A DNA stretch of 41,578 nt, from positions 1 to 41,578 of the forward strand of contig PDZX01000035.1 in the NCBI GenBank assembly GCA_002753185.1. Direction: 5' to 3'. Below the pieces are notes generated by a model. That model ran no database searches. It worked only from the letters and a program-made list of their open reading frames with translations, and had not been told where the DNA came from. The position numbers and the translations under genes were made by a program. Each line of letters opens with the position of its first letter. Position 1 is the first letter of the stretch. This DNA is from Magnetococcales bacterium WMHbin3. Lineage in GTDB: Bacteria > Pseudomonadota > Magnetococcia > Magnetococcales > Magnetaquicoccaceae. This document shows positions 33,318 through 41,578 of this stretch, piece after piece.

Positions 33318-34346
33318 TTACAGGAATTCGTCATTGAGTCCCTCATGCGGCGGCTCCAGGGTCGCGGCATCCGGGAAGAAGGCGATGTGGAACAGGGCAT
33401 CGCCCTGGTTGACCAGCGGGTGATTGGCGCACCCGATGATGACCCCGGCGCGGGTTGCGGTCAACGCGATGTGTTCGCTTCCCAGGGGATTGTGGATTCT
33501 GCCGAGGGGTTCCCCTTCCCGGACCAGGTCGCCGACCCGCTTGCCGGGGAGCAGCAGGCCGCTGCCCGGCGCGCGGATCCAACTGCTGGAGGTGGCCGGC
33601 GCCCAGAAGGGGGTTTGCGGGTTTTTTTCGGCATCCGGGAGCATGCCCAGGTGGCGCATCACCCCGATGATGCCGCGCAGGCCGGCGCGGATGACCGCCT
33701 CGTCCAGGCGCAGGGCCTCGCCGCCCTCGAAGAGGAGGACATGCACGCCGGCCTCGTGGGCTGCGGCGCGCAGCGAGCCGTCCAGGAAACCGGCGTGCAG
33801 GTGGATGGGGGCGCCGAAGGCCCTGGCCATGCCGTCCACCACCGGGCAGTCCGCCTTGCCGCGTGTTTGTGGCAGGTTGAAGCGTTGGCGGGTGCCGGAA
33901 TGGAGGTCGATGCCATGGGTGGCCATGGCCACGATGCGGCGCATGAACAGATCGGCGGTTTGGGCGGCCAGTGACCCCTTGGCCAGTCCGGGAAAGGTGC
34001 GGTTGAGGTCGCGGTGGTCGGGGAAATAGCGGCTTTGATGCAGAAAGCCCAGCACATTGACCACCGGGATGGTCAGCAGGGTGCCGCGCGGATGGCGTAT
34101 CGCCCGTTCGTTCTGGAGCCGGCGGCAGATTTCCACGCCGTTGATTTCGTCGCCGTGGATGGCCCCGCTGACGAACAGGCAGGGTCCGGACCAGTAACCA
34201 TGGTTGACATGGACCGTCAATTCGATCGGGGTGTGGGTATAGAGGTTGGCGATGGGAATGCGCACCGTTGCCTGTTGTCCTGGCGACACTTCCGTGTCAC
34301 CCAGCACGAAGGGGCGATTTTTCCTGAGGGGTTCCCGCTCCCTCAT
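33318..34346 (-). CDS. AstE/aspartoacylase-family zinc peptidase
   Basis: A 342-residue member of the succinylglutamate desuccinylase/aspartoacylase family (M14-like zinc amidohydrolases). The zinc ligands are visible: His64 and Glu67 in GAIHGDEINGVEI and His149 in GIDLHSG. The conserved RDLNRTFPG lies at 112-120. Its C-terminal beta domain (SGLLLPGKRVGDLVREGEPLGRI) is like that of other members. The substrate is unknown; genes of this type often lie near rimK-like ligases, but none is seen here. The start overlaps the purN stop (ATGA). Confidence 0.88.
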   Translation of the reverse strand: MREREPLRKNRPFVLGDTEVSPGQQATVRIPIANLYTHTPIELTVHVNHGYWSGPCLFVSGAIHGDEINGVEICRRLQNERAIRHPRGTLLTIPVVNVLGFLHQSRYFPDHRDLNRTFPGLAKGSLAAQTADLFMRRIVAMATHGIDLHSGTRQRFNLPQTRGKADCPVVDGMARAFGAPIHLHAGFLDGSLRAAAHEAGVHVLLFEGGEALRLDEAVIRAGLRGIIGVMRHLGMLPDAEKNPQTPFWAPATSSSWIRAPGSGLLLPGKRVGDLVREGEPLGRIHNPLGSEHIALTATRAGVIIGCANHPLVNQGDALFHIAFFPDAATLEPPHEGLNDEFL

Positions 34347-35080
34347 GACGGTTTCCCACGGTCGGTTTCCGGCGCGCGTGCGTCGGGGTGGATGTCGTGT
34401 GGGGTGATGCGTGTCGAGAATTCCATCCCCGGCGGATTGAGCAACGCCGCATCGGGCTGGGACGGGGCGTCCAGGATGCGCACCCGTCGCCCCTCGATGC
34501 GCAGACGGTCCTGGGCGTGCAGCGTGACGGCCAGGGGGTAGATCCGGTGCTCCTGTTTCAGGATGCGGGTGGCCAGGGTGTTTTCATCATCTTCCGGCAG
34601 GATCGGCACCACCGCCTGAATCACGATGGGACCGGCATCCACCTCCTCGGAGACGTAGTGGACCGTCGCCCCGGAAAAACGCACCCCGGCCTCGATGGCT
34701 TGCCGTTGCACATGCAGTCCCGGAAACGCGGGCAGCAGTGAAGGGTGAATGTTGAGCAACCGTCCATTGAAGTTTTGAATGAAATAGGGAGAAAGCACCC
34801 GCATGAAGCCGGCCAGGCAGACCAGTCGCACCCCGGCATGATCCAGTGCCTTAACCATGGCGCGCTCGAAGGGTTCCCGGCCGTTAAACTGGCGATGGTC
34901 GATGACGAGGGTGGGGATTCCGGCCTCCCTGGCGCGGGTCAGACCGTAGGCATCGGCCTTGTTGCTGATCACCAGCGCGATGCGCGCCGGCATGGAACCG
35001 TCGGCGGAACGGTCGATGAGGGCCTGAAGATTGGTCCCACCGCCGGAAATCAGCACGCCGATGGGGAGTGGTTCAGCCAT
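34343..35080 (-). CDS. purN: Phosphoribosylglycinamide formyltransferase PurN
   Basis: Formyl-transfer enzyme of the third step of purine synthesis, using 10-formyl-tetrahydrofolate. The active-site triad is present: Asn110 and His112 in RLLNIHPSLLPAFPGLH and Asp148 in SEEVDAGPI. The N-terminal ISGGGTNLQALID binds the phosphate. At 245 residues it is about 30-40 longer than usual, with an extra C-terminal tail. It overlaps purM by 8 bases. Confidence 0.97.
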   Translation of the reverse strand: MAEPLPIGVLISGGGTNLQALIDRSADGSMPARIALVISNKADAYGLTRAREAGIPTLVIDHRQFNGREPFERAMVKALDHAGVRLVCLAGFMRVLSPYFIQNFNGRLLNIHPSLLPAFPGLHVQRQAIEAGVRFSGATVHYVSEEVDAGPIVIQAVVPILPEDDENTLATRILKQEHRIYPLAVTLHAQDRLRIEGRRVRILDAPSQPDAALLNPPGMEFSTRITPHDIHPDARAPETDRGKPS

Positions 35081-36161
35081 GGATCGTCACCCTCGGTTCG
35101 GAGGCTGCCCGCGCCACCACATGGCCCACCGCCCAGGCCTCCTCCCCGGAGGCGCGCAGGGAGGCCAGCGCCGCGTCCGCCTCGTGTTCGGCCACCACGG
35201 CGATCATCCCCAACCCGCAGTTGAAGGTGCGCCGCATCTCCGCCTCCTCGATATTGCCCAATTGTTGCAAAAGATCGAAAATGGCTGGACGCGACCAACG
35301 TTTCTGGTCCATGATGACGGAATTCCCGTCGGGCAGGATACGGGGAATATTTTCGGTGAATCCGCCGCCGGTGATGTGGACCAACCCCTTGATGGTGACC
35401 TGGCGGGAGAGTTCCAACACCGGACGGACATAGATGCGGGTCGGGGTGAGCAGCACCTCTCCCAGGTTTTTTTCACCGTGCGGCGTGGCGAAGGGGGCAT
35501 CCAGGCCGGGGCCTCCCTCTCCCAGGATCAGCCGCCGGATCAGGGAGTAGCCGTTGGAGTGGGGACCGGAGGAGGCGATGCCGATCAGCACGTCCCCGGT
35601 GGCGATCCTGGAGCCGTCGATCAGCCGGGGGCGGTCCACGATGCCCACCGCGAAGCCGGCCAGGTCGTACTCGCCGGGTGGGTAGAAGGAGGGCATTTCG
35701 GCGGTTTCGCCCCCCACCAGGGCACACCCGGCCTGTCGGCACCCCTCGGCGATCCCCCGGATCACCGTGGCCGCCACTTCCGGTTCCAGCAGGCCGGTGG
35801 CGAAGTAGTCCAGAAAGAAGAGCGGTTCCGCGCCCTGCACCACCAGGTCGTTGACCGACATGGCCACCAGATCGATTCCCACCGTGTCGTGCCGGTTGGT
35901 CAGGAAGGCCAGCTTGAGCTTGGTCCCCACGCCGTCGGTGGTGGAAACCAGGATGGGATCGGCGAACCGTTGCCACTCCGGTCGGAACAGGGCGCCGAAC
36001 CCCCCCAGGCCGCCGATCACCCCGGCGCGATGGGTGGAGGCGACCGCGTCGCGGATCATGGCAACCACCCGGTTGCCCGCGTCGATATCGACGCCTGCGT
36101 CGCGATAGGTGATGGAGGGTCTCTCCCCGGTTGCGGGGCCTGATGAATGGGTGGTGGACAT
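35073..36161 (-). CDS. purM: Phosphoribosylformylglycinamidine cyclo-ligase PurM
   Basis: AIR synthetase, the fifth step of purine synthesis. The 362-residue product has SITYRDAGVDIDAGNRVV, the ATP-binding LVSTTDGVGTKLKLAF, GGETAEMPSFYPPGEYDLAGF and HITGGGFTENIPRILPDG. It heads the minus-strand gene string that runs down to the ParA-like gene. It is divergent from the DUF2066 gene with a 119-base gap. Confidence 0.98.
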   Translation of the reverse strand: MSTTHSSGPATGERPSITYRDAGVDIDAGNRVVAMIRDAVASTHRAGVIGGLGGFGALFRPEWQRFADPILVSTTDGVGTKLKLAFLTNRHDTVGIDLVAMSVNDLVVQGAEPLFFLDYFATGLLEPEVAATVIRGIAEGCRQAGCALVGGETAEMPSFYPPGEYDLAGFAVGIVDRPRLIDGSRIATGDVLIGIASSGPHSNGYSLIRRLILGEGGPGLDAPFATPHGEKNLGEVLLTPTRIYVRPVLELSRQVTIKGLVHITGGGFTENIPRILPDGNSVIMDQKRWSRPAIFDLLQQLGNIEEAEMRRTFNCGLGMIAVVAEHEADAALASLRASGEEAWAVGHVVARAASEPRVTIHG

Positions 36162-36190
36162 GGGAAAGCGGCTTCCTTGTAAAAGTGTGT

Positions 36191-36228
36191 TTGGTCTTTT
36201 GCCCGCGCAAAGGGTACACTATGCGCGG
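36191..36228 (+). promoter_or_regulatory. Possible sigma-70 promoter with inverted repeat, upstream of the DUF2066 gene
   Basis: TTGGTC (36191-36196) and TACACT (36215-36220) are 18 bases apart and could be -35 and -10 boxes. A 7-base inverted repeat (CCGCGCA at 36203-36209, TGCGCGG at 36222-36228) straddles the -10 box and could be an operator. The match is moderate, and a divergent purM promoter must also lie in this gap. Confidence 0.3.
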
Positions 36229-36280
36229 CGTGTTGTGAAATGATTGCGGTGTCCCTTTTGCCGAAAGTCCGGATCCGGTC

Positions 36281-37561
36281 ATGAAAAAGTTCTCGAAACC
36301 GTGTGGTGTGCTGGTCGGGTGGTTCTTGCGCGCCTTGCCGTTGTGGCTGATCTGCGCGTTGGGGACGGCGTGGGCCGCCGAGCCGGCCAAGCCGGCGGAA
36401 AAAAAGGCCCCGTCGATCTACGAGGTCCTCAACGTGGATGTCTCGCTGCCGGTCGCTGCGGCGAAGGGCGGGGAGGGGCTGCACGACGCGGGCGTGGCGC
36501 AGGCCCAGAAGGAGGCGCTCTCCAGACTCCTGCGCCGCCTGCTCCCCAGCGCGGAGCGGGAGAAACGCAAGGAGTGGCTGGCCGCGCTCCTCAAGGATCC
36601 GAAACGGCTGGTGGAGCGCACCGTGGTGCGCGGCGAAAAGCAGCATCAGGACCGGCTCACCATGAGCGTCAGCCTGGTCTTTTCGAAAAAGGAGTTGAGC
36701 GAGGCCCTGGTCAAGGAGGGGATTTCCTTCAACGAGACGCCTTATCCGGTGGTCCTGCTGCTGGCCAAGGAGGATTCCCTCTCCGGCGTCGGCGAGCAGT
36801 CGGCGGTCGGGCAGTTGCGCGTGGCCCTGGCGAACGTGGCGCGGGATTACGGCATGACCCTGCTGCTCCCGCTGGGGGATCTGGAAGAGTTGTCCCATCT
36901 CTCCTGGGAGGGCGCCGAGCGCGGCGATCCGGCGCAGTTGGAGTGGGCCAACACGCGTTATGCCGCGACCGCCATCTGGGCGATCCGGGCCGATGCCACC
37001 ACGGCGTCGGTCAAGGGCGCCACGGAAAAGACGCGGGCCTCTGCCACGCTGCTCGTCAATCGTGCCGGCGTTGCCCAGGCCAACTGGCAGGTGAGCGAGG
37101 AGAAGAGCGGCAAATCCGGTGAAACCGCCAGCGCGGCCTTGTATGGCCAGGTGGCCGACAAACTGGTGCGGCAGATCGCGGATCGCTGGATTCAGGAGCA
37201 CGCCTTGCGCACGGGCGAGGCCAGGCAGCAGATTCGTTTGCGGCTGGTGCATAATGCCCAATTGGCGCAACAGACCAAATTTCTCGGCGATCTGCGCGCC
37301 CTGCCGGGCATGCGCGAGCCGCAGGTGCTCAAATCCACGGCGCGCGAGACCGTCTATGCCATCGAATTCCAGGGCAGCCAGGAGCAGCTTCGCGAGGCCC
37401 TGGGCAAAATGGCCCCCCATGTGGAACAGGCCCAGGAGGGGATCGACGTCTGGCTGACCCAGCCGCCTCCCCAGCCGCACACTCCCCCCGTCCAGGAACA
37501 GAACCCCCCTCCGGAGCGCCAGGAGGTTCCCGCTGGTTCCTCTGGTTCCGGCTGGCTGTAG
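36281..37561 (+). CDS. DUF2066 periplasmic protein
   Basis: A 426-residue exported protein with a signal peptide (MKKFSKPCGVLVGWFLRALPLWLICALGTAWA). The DUF2066 region (about 45-300) has the expected VAQAQKEALSRLLRRLLP and LAVALANVARDYGMTLLLPLGD segments, and the C-terminus is Pro/Gln-rich. DUF2066 genes lie beside purM and Hda genes in many proteobacteria, and this order is kept here. The function is unknown. It is 31 bases before the nucleotidyltransferase gene. Confidence 0.85.
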   Translation: MKKFSKPCGVLVGWFLRALPLWLICALGTAWAAEPAKPAEKKAPSIYEVLNVDVSLPVAAAKGGEGLHDAGVAQAQKEALSRLLRRLLPSAEREKRKEWLAALLKDPKRLVERTVVRGEKQHQDRLTMSVSLVFSKKELSEALVKEGISFNETPYPVVLLLAKEDSLSGVGEQSAVGQLRVALANVARDYGMTLLLPLGDLEELSHLSWEGAERGDPAQLEWANTRYAATAIWAIRADATTASVKGATEKTRASATLLVNRAGVAQANWQVSEEKSGKSGETASAALYGQVADKLVRQIADRWIQEHALRTGEARQQIRLRLVHNAQLAQQTKFLGDLRALPGMREPQVLKSTARETVYAIEFQGSQEQLREALGKMAPHVEQAQEGIDVWLTQPPPQPHTPPVQEQNPPPERQEVPAGSSGSGWL

Positions 37562-37592
37562 GAGCGACGCGGGTCCGATTGCGAGCCACTTC

Positions 37593-38639
37593 ATGAAGGA
37601 AATTCTGTTCATCGCGGCCGGAACCCGTGGCGCCAAACGGGTGAGGGATCGGTTTCAGCCCTTTGTCCCGATCCGGGGCCGTTATTGCGTCGAGTATGTC
37701 CTGGACGCGGCCCTGGGGGCTGGCACCATCGACCGGATCTGCGTCTGGGGGGAGAAGCCCGCCCTGGAGGCCATTCTGGAGCCGGCCATCCGCCGGGGCG
37801 CCGGACGGGGGATCGAGGTGTGGGTGCTGCAGGAAAAGGACAATTTCCTGGACAGTTTTCTCTTTTCCTATCTGCACTGCGTCGATCGGCACTGGTTGCC
37901 TCTGGACCGCAAGCTCCTCGCCGGGACCGGCATGGGGCAGCCCCAGTGGGACCTGATGCGCGAGCTTGCCAAGGAGTCCTCCATCGCCGACCGCCCGGTC
38001 AATCTCATCCTGAGCGATACCCCCCTGATCCGCTCGGAAGAGATCGACACCATGGTTGCCAACAAGAATCCCGCCATGGATCTCGTCTTCGGGCGGACCC
38101 CGCGCCCGGTCGTGGATGCCTTGTTGGCCCGTGCCCATGAGCCGTTCTGTTATGAAGATGCTGTCAAGAATTATTATCATTATAATGTGCATGGTGCGGA
38201 AGTCGCTCTGATCGTCAACAGCTTCATGGCCGGCAGGCCGTTGCGGGTCCCAGGCTACATCTGGAATTTCGCCGCGCACCTGTTCGCCAATCGCACGATC
38301 ATCGAGGGGGGGCGGTTCAACCTGAACAAGATCCGGGGGAATCTCGCATTGTTCCGGTCGGTCTTTTCGTCCGTGGAGCAATCGGCCTTTTCCCGCAACA
38401 GCTACCTGCGGCTGAAGGCCTTCTCGTTTCTGGTGCGCGCCTATCTGATCATCATCAAGAACAAGAGCGCGCAACGCAAATTCCGGGATCTGGCCCTGTT
38501 GGAGGAAAAGGTGGCGCTGCTGACCCATTGCGCCATCGGCTATCAGATCGGCGACTGCGCGGGCATGGCCATGGACATCGACACGGCATACGAGATCGAA
38601 TACGTCGATCGGTTTTTCCATCTGCTCCGGGAGGGTTGA
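37593..38639 (+). CDS. Nucleotidyltransferase-like protein of unknown substrate
   Basis: A 348-residue soluble protein. Its first third looks like a sugar-nucleotide or MobA-type nucleotidyltransferase Rossmann region: FIAAGTRGAKRVRDRFQPFVPIRGRYCVEYVLDAAL, then VNLILSDTPLIRSEEID in the place of the usual LILGDTPL/DxD segment. The C-terminal half (EPFCYEDAVKNYYHYNVHGAEVALIVNSFMAGRP and later) is unfamiliar. The start ATG lacks a strong ribosome binding site. It lies in the DUF2066-Hda interval where other bacteria have a permease gene. The substrate cannot be named. Confidence 0.65.
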   Translation: MKEILFIAAGTRGAKRVRDRFQPFVPIRGRYCVEYVLDAALGAGTIDRICVWGEKPALEAILEPAIRRGAGRGIEVWVLQEKDNFLDSFLFSYLHCVDRHWLPLDRKLLAGTGMGQPQWDLMRELAKESSIADRPVNLILSDTPLIRSEEIDTMVANKNPAMDLVFGRTPRPVVDALLARAHEPFCYEDAVKNYYHYNVHGAEVALIVNSFMAGRPLRVPGYIWNFAAHLFANRTIIEGGRFNLNKIRGNLALFRSVFSSVEQSAFSRNSYLRLKAFSFLVRAYLIIIKNKSAQRKFRDLALLEEKVALLTHCAIGYQIGDCAGMAMDIDTAYEIEYVDRFFHLLREG

Positions 38640-39371
38640 GTGGTGGCCGGCAGGCAGCATATCCTGGAATTCGGCGTGGAGCCGGTATACACCTTCGCCA
38701 ATTTCATCGAGGGCGAATCCAATCGTCTGGCATTGCGGGCGGTGACCACGCTGGAGGAGGGCGCCGCCGCGACGCTCACCCTGACCGGCGGGGAGGGGTG
38801 TGGCAAGACCCATCTGCTGCGGGCGGCCGTGCATCATCGTCTGGCGCGGCGCGGTCCGGGGTCCGCCTGGATGCTCGATCCCGCCGTGCTGGAACGCGTT
38901 CTGGCCGGGGGCGGGGAGGGGGAATTGGCCCGCTTCGTGGAGTCGTGCGCCGGGGGGACCCTGGTGGCGTTGGACGATCTGGAGGGGTTGCAGCAGGGAG
39001 CGCCGGCCTGGCAGGAGGGGGTGTTGTATCTGTTCAACCGGCTGCGGGAGAACGGGGGTTGTTTGTTGATCGCCTCGCGGGTTTCGCCGCATCATCTGGC
39101 GTGGTTGCGTCCGGACTTGCGGTCCCGGCTGTTGTGGGGGCCGGTTCTGGAGATCTCGCCGCCGGACGATGCCGAACTGGAGGCCATTCTGACCAAGTTG
39201 GCTGCAGATCGTCAGGTGCGTCTTGGGCCGGAATTGTTGAAATTTCTCTGCTTGCGTCTGCCCCGGCGCATCCCGGAGCATGCTGCGGCCCTCGATCGTC
39301 TGGACCGGGCCGGCCTGGAGCGGCAACGACCCTTGACCGTCCCGTTGGCCAAGGAGATTCTGGGGCTGTAA
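38640..39371 (+). CDS. hda: DnaA-like regulator Hda
   Basis: A 243-residue DnaA-family ATPase without the C-terminal DnaA-box-binding domain, as in Hda, which with the sliding clamp promotes inactivation of DnaA-ATP. The N-terminal part has FANFIEGESNRLA, Walker A GGEGCGKTH (50-58) and Walker B GTLVALDDLEGL. The start GTG follows directly on the preceding stop codon; a second GTG is next. Its place after DUF2066 is the usual one. The N-terminal clamp-binding pentapeptide is not evident. Confidence 0.85.
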   Translation: MVAGRQHILEFGVEPVYTFANFIEGESNRLALRAVTTLEEGAAATLTLTGGEGCGKTHLLRAAVHHRLARRGPGSAWMLDPAVLERVLAGGGEGELARFVESCAGGTLVALDDLEGLQQGAPAWQEGVLYLFNRLRENGGCLLIASRVSPHHLAWLRPDLRSRLLWGPVLEISPPDDAELEAILTKLAADRQVRLGPELLKFLCLRLPRRIPEHAAALDRLDRAGLERQRPLTVPLAKEILGL

Positions 39372-39387
39372 ATTCATGGAGGCGGAC

Positions 39388-39924
39388 ATGCGGGCGTTTT
39401 TCGTCAAGATTCGCGGCGGGGGCGGTGTTCCTCCCCGCGCCGCCTTGGGAGAGGTCTTCTGGTCCTGGCTGGGGGGGTTTGTGGGGATTGCCCTGGTTGG
39501 TTGGCTGGACCAGGGTTGGTTGCATGACAGGGATGTCATGTTCCTGGTGGGGAGTTTCGGGGCCTCGGCGGTGTTGTTGTATGGCGCGCCCGCCTCGCCC
39601 CTGGCTCAGCCGCGCAATCTGATCGTCGGGCATCTCCTGTCGGCCCTGGTGGGGGTGGCCTGTTATCGGTTCCTGCCGTTGGTGGATTGGGTGGTGGCGG
39701 CTGCTGCCGTATCCGGGGCCATTGCGGCGATGCATCTCACCCGATCCTTGCATCCTCCCGGCGGGGCCCCTGCCCTGATCGCGGTCATCGGTTCCGAGCA
39801 GGTGCATGCCTTGGGATTCCGTTACGCCCTCACCCCGATCCTGGCGGGTGCCTGCCTGATGCTGCTGGTGGCATTGCTGGTCAACAATCTGGTCCCCGGA
39901 CGCCGCTATCCCTTGTGGTGGTGA
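39388..39924 (+). CDS. HPP-family membrane protein
   Basis: A 178-residue membrane protein with four hydrophobic helices and the family signature SLHPPGGAPALIAVIG. HPP proteins have been linked to nitrite transport in chloroplasts and cyanobacteria; here the substrate is unknown. The ATG at 39388 follows GGAGG, which supports it over an ATG 12 bases earlier. It ends 8 bases before a convergent gene, with no clear terminator between. Confidence 0.88.
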   Translation: MRAFFVKIRGGGGVPPRAALGEVFWSWLGGFVGIALVGWLDQGWLHDRDVMFLVGSFGASAVLLYGAPASPLAQPRNLIVGHLLSALVGVACYRFLPLVDWVVAAAAVSGAIAAMHLTRSLHPPGGAPALIAVIGSEQVHALGFRYALTPILAGACLMLLVALLVNNLVPGRRYPLWW

Positions 39925-39932
39925 GGCGGCGC

Positions 39933-40997
39933 TCACGACACGTAAGCCAGCATCCGTTCGGAAAAAGTGACAAGTTGTTCGCGCGTTTGCAAGCGGACGG
40001 CGAACAGTTCGTGGATGCCCTGTTCCGGGGGCGGGGCGAAGCGGTGCGCGTGTTTGCGGCGCAGGATCTCCACCTGGGCATGGCAGGCGGCGTCGAATTG
40101 GCCGGGCGAATCGTGGAGCAGGAAGATGTCGGTGCAGATGGCCACCCGGTGACCGGCCAGCCAGGCGGAAAAGGAAAAATCGATATCGTAGCCATGCCAT
40201 CCGGCCAGGTTCCGCTCGTCGAAGGCGAGCGCGTCGAGCAGGGAGCGGTGCATGGCCAGGAAGCAGCCGTCCAGGGCCTGGGCGCCGGTGACGCAGAGGG
40301 ATTGCGGGCCGAAGATCGTTACGTCGAAGTGGTCGCCTTCCCGGGAGCGTTGCGCCACCATGCCATGCACATGGGGCCAGCCCGCGCTGACCCAGAACGG
40401 CTGGATCAGACGGGTCGTGCCCGCCACCCCCAGCAGATCGACCCGCCGCAGATGTTGTGTCAGCCGCGTGGCGAACGATGGTGAGAGAATTTCGATGTCG
40501 TCGTGGGAACAGATGACGATCTGGCCGCTGCTTTGGCGAATGCCCCGGTTGTACCCCTCGCACAAGGATCGCGCGTCCCGGATCACGATGATTTCGCACC
40601 GTGTTCCCGCCAGTGCCCGCTGGTACATCGCCATGGCCCGCGCTTCCTTGTCCGGGTCGATGCTGCACATGACCACCGAAATCGACTCCTCGACCGGTTG
40701 TGGTGTGTGGTCGATCCGGCAGGGGTGCAGCCGGCTCCAGTCCGCCACGTTGGCGACCAGGCCGACCAGGGAGGGGAAATGGCGTGGATTGTCGAGCAGG
40801 AGGCGATGATGGAGATTGGCCAGCAGATGGCAGGCGTCCGCCAGATCTTCCGGCGTGCGCGCCAGGCTGGAGAGCCGTTCATACGCCCTGGCCTGTTCCT
40901 CGCGCCGCAGTAGTGCTTCCACCTCGTTGACGAGGGCGGATTGCAGGAAGATCGGGTTGCGGATTGGCGTCAGGACGCGTCCGGATGGCAGTGTCAT
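39933..40997 (-). CDS. Glycosyltransferase-like protein (GT2-type)
   Basis: A 354-residue soluble protein. The N-terminal ~100 residues are helical and unrecognised (LVNEVEALLRREEQARAYERLSSL). The rest is a GT-A fold: SISVVMCSIDPDKEARA, CEIIVIRDARSLCEGYNRGI, the DxD-like SHDDIEIL and FDERNLAGWHGYDIDFSFSAWLAGHRVAICTDIFLLHD. Donor and acceptor are unknown. The ATG at 40997 is preferred; the frame can extend to a TTG at 41018, and neither has a strong ribosome binding site. Confidence 0.8.
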   Translation of the reverse strand: MTLPSGRVLTPIRNPIFLQSALVNEVEALLRREEQARAYERLSSLARTPEDLADACHLLANLHHRLLLDNPRHFPSLVGLVANVADWSRLHPCRIDHTPQPVEESISVVMCSIDPDKEARAMAMYQRALAGTRCEIIVIRDARSLCEGYNRGIRQSSGQIVICSHDDIEILSPSFATRLTQHLRRVDLLGVAGTTRLIQPFWVSAGWPHVHGMVAQRSREGDHFDVTIFGPQSLCVTGAQALDGCFLAMHRSLLDALAFDERNLAGWHGYDIDFSFSAWLAGHRVAICTDIFLLHDSPGQFDAACHAQVEILRRKHAHRFAPPPEQGIHELFAVRLQTREQLVTFSERMLAYVS

Positions 40998-41033
40998 GAT
41001 GGAATGTCTTGATGGCAAGTCAGGGAGTGGGCA

Positions 41034-41578
41034 TCACCTGGAGGGGGCGTGTACTCCCTGGCCGGGGGGAGGGGCTGACGGGGTCGGGGCGGGCATGCGC
41101 ATCTCCTGGGCGACCGGGAGTGGTGGCAGTGGTTGGTTGGGACGCATCATCGCGAACATGGCGCCGATGATCAACGCGGTCTGTGCTGCGAACATACCCG
41201 CCGTCCATTTGATGGTGTCGGCCTTGGCGGCCTCGATCTTGGCATCCACATTGGCGATATCCCGCTTGAGTTCCGCCTTGGTGGTTTCGATCGCGGCTTC
41301 GGTCTTGGCATTCAACTCCTTGATATCTCGCTTCAATTCCGCCTTGGTGGTTTCAATGTCCCGTTGAAGATCCGCCTTGGTGGTTTCGATCTTGGCGTCC
41401 AGATCCTTGATATCCCGCTTGAGTTCCAGAACCTTGGTATCCAGGTTGGCCACGTCCGCCTTGGTGGAGAGCTGGTAACCCAGAATCTCCGTGAGCATGC
41501 GCACTTGGGTCTCGGCCTGTTCTTCCGTGAAGCCGGTGGCCATCATCTGTTTCACGAAATGATGGGTGTCGAAGGCAA
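41034..41578 (-). CDS. DUF1640 coiled-coil membrane protein, N-terminus beyond the window
   Basis: The frame stays open to the window edge: upstream of the internal ATG at 41555 it reads AFDTHHFVKQ, the usual start of DUF1640 (CCDC90-like) proteins, so only a few N-terminal residues are missing. FTEEQAETQVRMLTEIL follows, then a long coiled coil of 11-residue repeats, one hydrophobic helix (WTAGMFAAQTALIIGAMFAMM) and a Pro-rich tail. Family members sit in the membrane with the coiled coil outside or inside; the function is unknown. Confidence 0.85.
   Translation of the reverse strand, partial: AFDTHHFVKQMMATGFTEEQAETQVRMLTEILGYQLSTKADVANLDTKVLELKRDIKDLDAKIETTKADLQRDIETTKAELKRDIKELNAKTEAAIETTKAELKRDIANVDAKIEAAKADTIKWTAGMFAAQTALIIGAMFAMMRPNQPLPPLPVAQEMRMPAPTPSAPPPGQGVHAPSR
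41223..41420 (-). repeat. 33-bp (11-residue) coiled-coil repeats in the DUF1640 gene
   Basis: The codons for LKRDIKDLDAKIETTKADL and the following copies (ETTKAELKRDI appears twice, ETTKADLQRDI once) repeat with an 11-residue step. In the DNA, variants of the 20-base core ccttggtggtttcgatcttg recur on the plus strand. Such arrays easily gain or lose units. Confidence 0.7.

Noticed and set aside
1..41578. tRNA, rRNA, CRISPR arrays or insertion sequences
   Set aside because: No tRNA-like cloverleaf, rRNA segment, regular spaced repeat or transposase motif was recognised by reading; a tRNA scan was not possible here.

Overview
The window is GC-rich, densely packed chromosomal DNA from a flagellated Gram-negative bacterium, almost certainly a proteobacterium. 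Supporting signs are PriB inside an S6/S18/L9 operon, Hda and DUF2066 near purM/purN, a sigma-54 type flagellar promoter, and a LEPR/DUF4347 surface protein. The overall mix would fit the Magnetococcia (Etaproteobacteria) or a neighbouring lineage. No rRNA or magnetosome gene is present to settle this, so the lineage is inference.

Layout. Positions 1-1000 hold a doubtful small ORF and a DUF3782/PD-(D/E)XK-like protein, separated by a convergent terminator. Positions 1088-7925 (minus) are one flagellar basal-body operon, flgB-flgC-fliE-fliF-fliG-fliH-fliI. It is preceded by a sigma-54 promoter candidate and a FleQ-like palindrome in the leader. FliH carries a long C-terminal extension with five 12-residue repeats. 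Positions 8017-15278 (minus) are accessory. They hold an M50 protease/HlyD fusion and a coupled set (secreted FecR-like protein, response regulator, AAA ATPase, TOPRIM protein) behind a second sigma-54 promoter candidate. They also hold a decayed AAA_21 + DUF4276 pair: the ATPase has a stop codon inside its Walker A motif, and only the C-terminus of the DUF4276 partner survives.

Positions 15441-20544 (plus) encode a 1347-residue surface-type protein (LEPR/DUF4347, beta-helix, three VCBS-like repeats, C-terminal caspase domain). It is overlapped by a glycerophosphodiesterase gene and then a small conserved gene. Positions 20553-22543 (minus) encode a small membrane protein, PgeF and a lytic transglycosylase. 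Positions 22617-25619 (plus) are the rpsF-priB-rpsR-DUF2232-rplI-fmdB operon with a strong terminator. Next come a Sel1-repeat protein, a histidine-kinase/receiver hybrid whose phospho-accepting histidine is replaced by asparagine, and a radical SAM enzyme.

Positions 28672-36161 (minus) run purM-purN-AstE/AspA-like-small ORF/yhbY-CHASE2 hybrid kinase-ParA-like, with several stop/start overlaps. The ParA-like gene is strikingly AT-rich and looks acquired. Positions 36281-39924 (plus) hold DUF2066, a nucleotidyltransferase-like protein, Hda and an HPP membrane protein. A glycosyltransferase and a DUF1640 coiled-coil protein cut by the window edge finish the window on the minus strand.

The most interesting part is 8-20.5 kb. 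It contains one intact and one broken ATPase + TOPRIM-type module, a possible phosphorelay and sigma-54 input to the intact one, and a divergent caspase-bearing surface protein. No tRNA, rRNA, CRISPR array or insertion sequence was recognised.
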